Positions 1 to 5,077 of a DNA stretch of 5,077 nucleotides are shown here, piece after piece. Source of the stretch: Candidatus Solincola tengchongensis (GTDB lineage: Bacteria > Actinomycetota > Geothermincolia > Geothermincolales > RBG-13-55-18); assembly GCA_015711895.1 (NCBI GenBank), contig JACVJH010000402.1, positions 1 to 5,077 on the forward strand. Direction: 5' to 3'. The position numbers and the translations under genes were made by a program. Position 1 is the first letter of the stretch, and each line of letters begins with the position of its first letter. Under the pieces are notes generated by a model. That model did not search any database, was not told the DNA's origin, and saw only the letters and a list, made by a program, of their open reading frames with translations.

Positions 1-3000
1 CCGTCCTCTTCTACGACGGCGGCGGATGGTCGCCTCAGGCGGCCGGTACGTCGGAATGGCTCTTCGGTGTCGTGGCCCTCAACGAGAACTACGTCTGCGC
101 GGTCGGGAACAACGGCGTGTTCCTGTTCTCCGACGGCTACGTGTGGAGTTCCGGGGGAAGTGGCACCACGGCGCACCTCAAGGCGGTCGCCGGGATGGGG
201 GGGAACCACGTCTGCGTGGTGGGGGATTCCGGGACCATCCTCTTCGGCCACCCGAGGGACGTGGTCATCGCCGCCGCGGCAGAGCCTCCGGGTTCGGGAA
301 CGGTCTCCGGGGCGGGAAGCTATCCCTACCGTTACCCGGTTACCCTGCAGGCGAGCCCCGGCGCCGGGTACCGCTTCCTGTACTGGTCGGAGAAGGGCGC
401 CCCGGTGTGCCCGAGGTCCGACTACGCTTTCTACGCCCTGCGCGACCGGGAGCTGAAGGCCCGTTTCGCCGGCGACCGTTATCATATCTCCGTTTCCTGG
501 AGCCCTTCGGAAGGGGGGACGGCGAGCGGGGGCAGCGCCTGGGAAGGGGCGGGCCTGGGCGTCGGAGGCGTGTATTATCCGATGGCCGAGGGAGGCCCTT
601 ACCTTTACGTGGGAACCGGGAACGGCATATGGAGATACGATCCGGGGAGCGGCGGATGGGGCTGGATGGGCCCGGAAGGACTGCAGGTCAGGTCCATCGT
701 CTATACCGATACCTACCTTTATGCGGCGGGAACGCAGGGTGGATATGATTGCGTGCTTCGTTGTCGTCTGTCCACCGGCGAGTGGAGCTCGATGAACTTC
801 ACGTATGAGGCCGAAGCGCTGGCCTGGGACGGCGAGCGCCTTTACGCGGGAGGGTTCGGGGATCGTAAGGGAGTATGGCGATGCGACAGTCCCGAGGGGA
901 GCGATCCCGCCTGGAGGTGCATAGGCCTGGAAACAATCGACATCAACGCCCTCCTCTACGACGGCTACAATCTCTTCGCCGGCACGCGCGAAAACGGGGT
1001 TCATCGTTGCTCCGATCCGGGCGGGCTTACGCCCACCTGGATCCCCATGGGGCTGGACTGGGAACCGATGGTGGAGTCCTTCGTCTGGGACGGAAGCTCC
1101 CTCTACGCCGGGTGCTACAACTACTATTCGCAGACGGAGGGCAACGGCCTGTGGCGCTGCGACAACCCTCTGGCCGTAGACCCCTCCTGGATTCAGGTGG
1201 GGCTGGCGGGAAAGAGGACCTCCTGCCTGGCCAAGGACGGCAGGTACATCTACGCCGGTACCCGCGATCACGGGGTGTGGAGGTACGACCCGTCGACGTC
1301 GAAGTGGAGGTTAATGGGGTTGAGCGGCGAGGGGCATATATGGTCCCTCTGCTGGTACCGGTACCACCTCTACGCGGGGACGGACAGAGGGAACTTGTGG
1401 CGCTGCAACTTCTACGCCCCGGGCGAGGAGGTGACGGTGACCGCCGTGCCCAACGAGGGATGGCGCTTCTCCTGCTGGAGGGAGAACGGCTCCCCGGTGT
1501 CCACGGAGAACCCCTGGACCTTCCCGGTGAATTCCGACCGGGATCTGGAGGCCGAGTTCATAAGGACCTACCGGATAACCTGTTCCGTGGAACCGGAGGG
1601 AGCGGGGGAGGCGCTGGGGGCAGGAACCTACGACGAGGGCTCCCCGGTGTCCCTCACGGCCGTCCCCTACACGAATTACCATTTCGTGGGCTGGTTGGAG
1701 GGTTCGAGGACCGTATCCCTCGAGAACCCCTACACCTTCACCGCCGGGAGGGACCGCCACCTTGTGGCCCGCTTCGCCCTCGACCGCCGTTCCGTCACGG
1801 CGCGGGTGAACCCGGAGGGGGCGGGAAGCGTCTCCGGGGGAAGCGCGTGGACACCCGTCGCCCTGGGGTCGGAAGAGGTGAAGGCCGCCGCGTGGGACGG
1901 CGACTATATCTATATGGCGGCGGGTCAGAGCGGCATATGGCGGTACGATCCGGACACCTCCCAGTGCGCGCGCATCGCCTACATAGAGAACGCCTTGCAC
2001 TTACCCGAGACCGTCTTCTGGAACGGCACCTCTCTCGTCGCTTCTTATGACGGGACCCGCTGCACCGACGACCCGTGGGAAGAGGAGCCAACTTGGAGGG
2101 ATCTGTGGAATATCGGCGCCTTCACCTACGCCTGGGACGGGAGCTTCCTCTATGCGGGAGTGGGGTACGGGGTTTGGCGGTGCGACGACCCGGAGGTCTG
2201 GCCCTTCCCACCCTGGACACAGATCGGGCTCGGGGATTACAAGATAAGCTCGCTCGCCTGGGACGGTAACTCTTTATACGCGGGATGTTCCCAGTATTGG
2301 AACCAGCAGGATCACAACGGGGTGTGGCGCTGCGATGACCCGGCAGGGCAGGACCCGACGTGGACCCTGCTGGGGCTCCTGCATGACCGGGTCTTCACCA
2401 TCCTCCGGGACGGCGACTTCCTCTACGCCGGAACGGAGAGGCAGGGGGTGTGGCGTTACGATTTGACGACCTCGGAGTGGAGCCAGCTGGGGCTGTGCGG
2501 CTACGACGTCCGCTCCCTGACCCGGGACTCCGATTACCTCTACGCCGGCACGGATCAGGGCGTGTGGCGCATGGACCTCTCGACGGGAGCGGGATGGAAG
2601 CGCATAGGGCTGGGAGATCGCGTGGTCAACACCCTGGCCCGGGACGGCACCTACCTCTACGCGGGGACCGACCAGGGCCTGTGGAAGTACGAGACGGTCG
2701 CGCACGGCGAGCAGGTGACCTTGACCGCCACTCCCGACCCCGGCTGGCGCTTCCTCCGCTGGACGGAGGGAGCAAGGGAGGTCTCCACGGACAGCGAGTA
2801 CACCTTTACCGCGGAGGAGGACCGGGAACTGGTGGCGCAGTTCGTCATGGAGGACAACTACTCCGTCTCCGTGGCCTCCGAACCGGAGAGCGGCGGTACG
2901 GTGAGCGGGGGGAGCACCTGGGGACGCCTGGGCTTGGAGGGGGTTTCCGTCCTCACCGTGGGCTGGGCGGACTCCCTTCTCTTCGCCGGAACGGACGGGA

Positions 3001-5077
3001 ATGGTTTCTGGCGCTACGACCCACAGGACCAGTCTTGGGTCAGGCTGTCCGAGGGCTACGACTTCGATCCCTATCCCATGACCTCCTTCTGCTCCGGCGG
3101 CGGTTTCTACTACGTGGGCACTCAAGGACACGGACTGCTGCGTTACGAAATCGGTACGCAACAGATGCAGGGGCCCTTCGGAGACGGTTTAACGGTTAAG
3201 TCGTTGCTATGGGACGGGGCGGTGGTATACGCGGGGACGGAAGGGCACGGAGTTTACCGCTTCGTCCCCGTGGACCCCGCGACCCTCATCTGGACCTCCG
3301 TCGGCCTCGATGGAAAGGACGTGAACGCGCTCCTCTGGGACGGCGAGTCCCTCTATGCCGGGTGCGATGACGGCGTGTGGAGTTATTGCCCCACAAGGAG
3401 ACCCGTTTGGGAGCGGGTAGGCCTTGACGGAGCGGAGGTCACTTCCCTGTGCCCGAGCTGGACCGGCCTCTATGCGGCCACGCGGTCGGAAGGGGTGTGG
3501 CGATACGACCCGGCGGCGAGCGAGCCCTGGAGCCTGACGGGCATGGAGGACCTCCCCGTGGAGCGCCTCCTCTGGGATGGGAGGGGTCTCTACGCATCCA
3601 CGCCGGACAACGGGGTATGGCGTTACGATGTAGAGGCGTCCGCATGGCACTGCGTCGGGTTGGATGACTCGCGTGTCCTCAGTCTAGCCTGGAGCGGAGA
3701 GGAACTCTACGCCGGATGCGAAGACGGCGTCTGGCGGTACGACACCTTCGCCCACGGGGAGGTGGTCACCCTCTCCGCCGCGCCCAGGTACGGCTGGGTC
3801 TTCCTCCGGTGGATGGAGGGCGGTCTGGAGGTCTCCACGGACAACCCGTGGACCTTCAGTGCCGCCTCCGACCGCGCCATCACGGCCCGTTTCGGCAACG
3901 CCAGCGTGGCGGTGAACGCCACGGCGCAGCCTGCCGGCGGGGGGACGGTCAGCGGAGGAAGTATCTGGAAAGCGTTGACGCCCTACATGTCCGGGCAGAA
4001 CGTGAACTCGCTGGTCATGTTGGAGGGCCGGCTTTACGCGGGCACCGGCGGCCCCGGCAACATCGGCAACGGCGTCTTCCGCTCTCCCGATCCAAGGGCG
4101 GAAAACACGACCTGGGTGGCCATGAGCGAAGGCCTGGGCGGCGGGAAAGTGCTCTGTATGGCCACGGACGGCACCCACCTCTACGCGGGGACGCTGGGGA
4201 ACGGGGTCTTCCGCTGCCTGGACCCGGGCGGAACGAGCCCTTCTTGGGCATCTATAGGCCTGGACGGCGCCATCGTGAGGGCTCTGCTCTTCGACGGCGC
4301 GCGGCTCTACGCCGCGACCGACGGCGGGGTCTTCCGCTGCTCCGACCCGGGAGGGGCGAGCCCCGCATGGTCCAACATAGGATTGAACGGCAACTATGTC
4401 AGTTCGTTGGCCTTCGACGGGATAAGGCTCTATGCGGGCACGTGGTCGAACGGCATCTTCCGCTGCTCCGACCCGGGAGGGGCGAGCCCCGCATGGACCA
4501 ACATAGGGGAGGAATTCCTCGGATCTATCGTGAATGCTCTGGCTTATGACGGAACTTTCCTTTACGCGGGCTTCTATAACACGGGAGTATGGCGATGCCC
4601 GAATCCGGACGGGACGAATCCGCCGTGGGAGGCGATAAATCAGGGCCTTGACACTTCCGATGTAAGGACTCTGGCCACTGAGGGCGCCTGCCTTTATGCG
4701 GGCACGGCCGCAGCGGGGGTCTTCCGCTGCGTCGACCCGCAGGCCGAGTCGCCTGCCTGGAGGGCCATCAATGCCGGCCTTCCAACCCAGCTTGCCGTAG
4801 GAGCGTTTTCTCTGCTCATAGACGAAACCCGCCTTTACGCCGGCACCGCTGGTTACTGGGTCCGGCGGTTCAACACCTTCGTAAGCGGAGAGCAGGTCAC
4901 CCTCACCGCCGTCGCCAACCCCGGCTACCGCTTCGTCCGCTGGACGGAGGGCGGGAACCAGGTCTCCACGCAAAACCCCTACCAGTTCACCGCCCAATCC
5001 GACCGGGAGCTGGCGGCCGAGTTCGTGCGCACCTACAACGTCTCCTGCTCCGTTTCCCCCGCGGGGGCGGGGAATGT
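1..5077 (+). CDS. Giant repeat protein of seven-bladed beta-propellers nested in InlB B-type repeats (partial, both ends missing)
   Basis: The frame with its first whole codon at base 3 has no stop over 1691 codons; bases 1-2 and 5076-5077 belong to split codons. The translation is repetitive throughout: about 30 propeller blades, whose best-conserved core is LYAGT followed by GVWRYD or GVFRCSD, and seven InlB B-type repeats (the last cut by the window edge), with cores such as GEQVTLTA and RELVAQF. No catalytic motif, transmembrane segment, signal peptide or sorting signal is visible, but both termini lie outside. Composition is rich in Trp (about 80 by hand count), Gly and Tyr, and very poor in Lys (about 15), with Arg used instead. 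Families of this kind are normally exported and surface-located, so an extracellular binding, adhesion or structural role is inferred, not shown. No substrate can be named. Continuity of the repeat register argues against any frameshift or breakage. The frame and architecture are very secure; the function is not. Confidence 0.95.
3..254 (+). other. Domain: C-terminal end of an upstream propeller, different blade type
   Basis: Residues 1-84 hold two blade-like units, each with a Trp near its start (W9, W48) and a core ending in NYVCAVGNNGVFLF or NHVCVVGDSGTILF. This AVG-x-x-G-x-[IV]-[LF] core resembles YCF48/BNR-like propeller blades rather than the LYAGT-GVWRYD blades that fill the rest of the protein. 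The remaining blades must lie upstream of the window. The segment runs straight into a complete InlB-type repeat, so here the propeller precedes that repeat and is not nested in it as far as can be seen. Confidence 0.6.
261..467 (+). other. Domain: complete divergent InlB B-type repeat (A)
   Basis: Residues 87-155. The first half (VVIAAAAEPPGSGTVSG) passes through a short turn (AGSYPYRYP) into the second half (VTLQASPGAGYRFLYW, then an R-D-R-E-L-K-A-R-F end). This matches the divergent InlB B-repeat pattern seen in bacterial surface proteins: strand pair, Gly-rich turn, VTLxA strand, G-Y-x-F-x-x-W, then the closing D-R-x-L-x-A-x-F strand. It is uninterrupted and so shows what the split copies look like without a propeller. 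Usual role: rigid stalk or spacer, sometimes protein contact. Confidence 0.8.
480..539 (+). other. Domain: N-terminal half of split InlB B-type repeat (B)
   Basis: Residues 160-179, ending in EGGTASGGSA. This is equivalent to the first half of repeat A, up to the Gly-rich turn. Instead of going on to a VTLTA strand it leads directly into W180, the first Trp of a propeller blade. The missing second half is found about 290 residues later, at bases 1419-1559. Confidence 0.8.
540..1412 (+). other. Domain: beta-propeller 1, seven blades, inserted in InlB repeat B
   Basis: Residues 180-470. The seven blades begin at W180, W219, W261, W303, W346, W396 and W435. Their core strands are LYVGT (201), LYAAGT (239), LYAGG (280), LFAGT (324), LYAGC (367), IYAGT (416) and LYAGT (456). 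The blades end in GIWRYD, VLRCRL, GVWRCD, GVHRCSD, GLWRCD, GVWRYD and NLWRCN. Blade five has an enlarged loop after LYAGC (YNYYSQTEGNG). Seven repeats is a classic closed propeller number. No ligand or active-site motif is recognisable. Confidence 0.82.
1419..1559 (+). other. Domain: C-terminal half of split InlB B-type repeat (B)
   Basis: Residues 473-519: GEEVTVTAVPNEGWRF, then a W and the NPWTF and DRDLEAEF strands. It completes the repeat opened at bases 480-539. It follows the last blade of propeller 1 after only two or three linker residues, so propeller exit and InlB re-entry are almost seamless. Confidence 0.82.
1569..1775 (+). other. Domain: complete divergent InlB B-type repeat (C)
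   Basis: Residues 523-591. An uninterrupted copy: YRITCSVEPEGAGEALGAGT, a short turn (YDEG), SPVSLTAVPYTNYHFVGW, then NPYTF and the closing D-R-H-L-V-A-R-F. It sits between the first two nested modules and is the only complete InlB repeat between propellers 1 and 4. The turn YDEG marks the position where the other copies carry a whole propeller. Confidence 0.85.
1791..1847 (+). other. Domain: N-terminal half of split InlB B-type repeat (D)
   Basis: Residues 597-615, SVTARVNPEGAGSVSGGSA, running directly into W616 of propeller 2. Its second half is at bases 2700-2843. The SGGSAW junction is identical in sequence to that before propeller 1. Confidence 0.82.
1848..2696 (+). other. Domain: beta-propeller 2, seven blades, inserted in InlB repeat D
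   Basis: Residues 616-898. Blades begin at W616, about C655, W698, W738, W787, W826 and W865. Core strands are IYMAAG (636), a degenerate LVASYDG (678), LYAGV (716), LYAGC (758), LYAGT (807), LYAGT (846) and LYAGT (885). Blade two has lost both its leading Trp and the AGT core but keeps the spacing and a TRCTDDP loop. Blade four has an enlarged loop after LYAGC (SQYWNQQDHNG), similar in place and kind to that in blade five of propeller 1. The last blade ends GLWKYE and leads into the InlB half. Confidence 0.8.
2700..2843 (+). other. Domain: C-terminal half of split InlB B-type repeat (D)
   Basis: Residues 900-947: AHGEQVTLTATPDPGWRF, LRW, a variable turn, EYTF and DRELVAQF. It closes the repeat opened at bases 1791-1847 and is followed after a short linker (VMEDN) by the next repeat. 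Confidence 0.85.
2859..2918 (+). other. Domain: N-terminal half of split InlB B-type repeat (E)
   Basis: Residues 953-972: YSVSVASEPESGGTVSGGST, leading straight into W973 of propeller 3. The matching second half is at bases 3753-3893. Confidence 0.83.
2919..3746 (+). other. Domain: beta-propeller 3, seven blades, inserted in InlB repeat E
   Basis: Residues 973-1248. Blades begin at W973, W1012, about M1055, W1097, W1136, W1176 and W1215. Core strands are LFAGT (993), YYVGT (1036), VYAGT (1075), LYAGC (1117), LYAAT (1156), LYAST (1196) and LYAGC (1235). Almost every blade ends with the Tyr-type motif (FWRYD, LLRYE, VWSYC, VWRYD three times) and has a short inter-blade loop, making this the most compact of the four propellers. 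Blade three has MQGPFG where others have W-x-x-x-G-L. Confidence 0.82.
3753..3893 (+). other. Domain: C-terminal half of split InlB B-type repeat (E)
   Basis: Residues 1251-1297: HGEVVTLSAAPRYGWVFLRW, a turn, NPWTF and D-R-A-I-T-A-R-F. It closes the repeat opened at bases 2859-2918 and follows the last GVWRYD of propeller 3 after the three-residue linker TFA. Confidence 0.84.
3903..3965 (+). other. Domain: N-terminal half of split InlB B-type repeat (F)
   Basis: Residues 1301-1321: SVAVNATAQPAGGGTVSGGS plus I1321, entering propeller 4 at W1322. The second half is at bases 4884-5024. Confidence 0.82.
3966..4880 (+). other. Domain: beta-propeller 4, seven blades, Asp-box-like loops, inserted in InlB repeat F
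   Basis: Residues 1322-1626. Blades begin at W1322, W1371, W1415, W1456, W1497, W1542 and W1586. Core strands are LYAGT (1344), LYAGT (1393), LYAAT (1435), LYAGT (1476), LYAGF (1520), LYAGT (1564) and LYAGT (1611). Unlike propeller 3, blades one to six end in GVFRSPDP, GVFRCLDP, GVFRCSDP, GIFRCSDP, GVWRCPNP and GVFRCVDP, followed by a P/T-x-W loop. This resembles a BNR/Asp-box (S-x-D-x-G-x-T-W) with extra residues and Cys at the Ser position. Blades three and four share a nearly identical DNA segment. Asp-boxes are structural turns in sialidase-like propellers and are not by themselves evidence of enzyme activity. Confidence 0.82.
4330..4507 (+). repeat. Direct repeat of 52 bp (one mismatch), spacing 126 bp, between blades 3 and 4 of propeller 4
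   Basis: Bases 4330-4370 and 4456-4496 are identical over 41 bp. After one mismatch, 10 more bases match, to 4381 and 4507. The 126-bp period equals one 42-residue blade. The copies encode FRCSDPGGASPAW and the following N-I-G. The flanking parts of the two blades use different synonymous codons, so near-identity is confined to this inter-blade loop. Confidence 0.92.
4884..5024 (+). other. Domain: C-terminal half of split InlB B-type repeat (F)
   Basis: Residues 1628-1674: SGEQVTLTAVANPGYRFVRW, a turn, NPYQF and DRELAAEF. It closes the repeat opened at bases 3903-3965 and follows propeller 4 after the linker NTFV, comparable to the TFA and TVA linkers after propellers 3 and 2. Confidence 0.85.
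5034..5075 (+). other. Domain: start of a further InlB B-type repeat (G), cut by the window edge
   Basis: Residues 1678-1691, YNVSCSVSPAGAGN, match the opening strand of the other InlB-type repeats. The window ends before the turn, so it cannot be seen whether this copy is complete or opens another propeller insertion. It does show that the protein continues. Confidence 0.75.

Noticed and set aside
26..28. ATG near the window start, and other internal Met codons preceded by purine-rich GGAGG-like stretches, as possible gene starts or ribosome sites
   Set aside because: The ATG at base 26 is out of frame with the real gene. GGAGG-like stretches are common here because Gly and Glu codons are abundant, and the repeat architecture runs through every internal Met without a boundary.
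875..2050. Open frame of 391 codons on the + strand in another frame (also 26-748, 2450-3199, 3716-4549)
   Set aside because: These translations are Arg/Gly/Pro-rich with no coherent domains, while the overlapping frame gives continuous propeller and InlB-type repeats.
1965..2093. Possible frameshift or decay at the degenerate second blade of propeller 2
   Set aside because: The frame stays open, the spacing of one blade is kept, and the flanking blades remain in the same frame, so this is ordinary divergence.
1311..3161. Minus-strand open frames at 1311-2000 and 2274-3161
   Set aside because: Same explanation: shadows of repetitive GC-rich coding sequence, with Arg/Pro/Gly-rich translations lacking domain structure.
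540..4880. CRISPR array or tandem DNA satellite
   Set aside because: The periodicity is at protein level. Apart from the 4330-4507 pair, units differ extensively at the DNA level and vary in length, without constant repeats or unique spacers.
3684..4997. Long open frame of 437 codons on the minus strand, with internally repeated sequence
   Set aside because: It lies wholly opposite the + strand gene. Its repeats are the reverse-complement image of the blade repeats, and strong G/C third-position bias commonly leaves such antisense frames open. No recognisable protein family appears in it.

Overview
The whole window lies inside one very large protein-coding gene on the + strand. The frame whose codons start at positions 3, 6, 9 and so on is open from the first base to the last: 1691 codons with no stop. 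It is the only frame giving a protein with a consistent repeat grammar. Neither the start nor the stop codon is in the window, so the signal peptide, any anchor, the promoter and the terminator cannot be seen. Residue n below is counted from the window edge and starts at base 3n.

The protein is built from two repeat types. One is a beta-propeller blade of about 35-50 residues, roughly W-x-x-[IVLM]-G-L ... V-x-x-L-x-x-D-G-x-x-L-Y-A-G-T ... G-V-[WF]-R-[YC]-D. The other is a divergent InlB B-repeat of about 70 residues, with a V-x-V-x-P-x-x-G-G-x-V-S-G-G half followed by a G-E-x-V-T-L-T-A-x-P ... G-[WY]-R-F-x-x-W ... N-P-[WY]-x-F ... D-R-x-L-x-A-x-F half. Layout: 3-254, end of an upstream propeller of a different blade type; 261-467, complete InlB repeat; 480-1559, InlB repeat split by propeller 1; 1569-1775, complete InlB repeat; 1791-2843, split by propeller 2; 2859-3893, split by propeller 3; 3903-5024, split by propeller 4; 5034-5075, start of another InlB repeat.

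The striking feature is the nesting. Four times, a run of exactly seven blades sits inside an InlB repeat, replacing the short turn between its two halves. The whole makes a super-repeat of about 350 residues (about 1.05 kb). Seven blades is a common closed propeller size, so each insert probably forms a complete ring displayed from a beta-rich stalk. The role is unknown. A secreted or surface-exposed adhesive, binding or structural protein is the most reasonable inference.

The DNA is GC-rich and strongly prefers G/C at third codon positions, yet uses AGG for Arg and ATA for Ile fairly freely. That suits a high-GC bacterium, perhaps a deep-branching or thermophilic Actinomycetota or Bacillota, but this is a weak guess. 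No RNA genes, mobile elements, CRISPR arrays or intergenic regulatory sites are visible.
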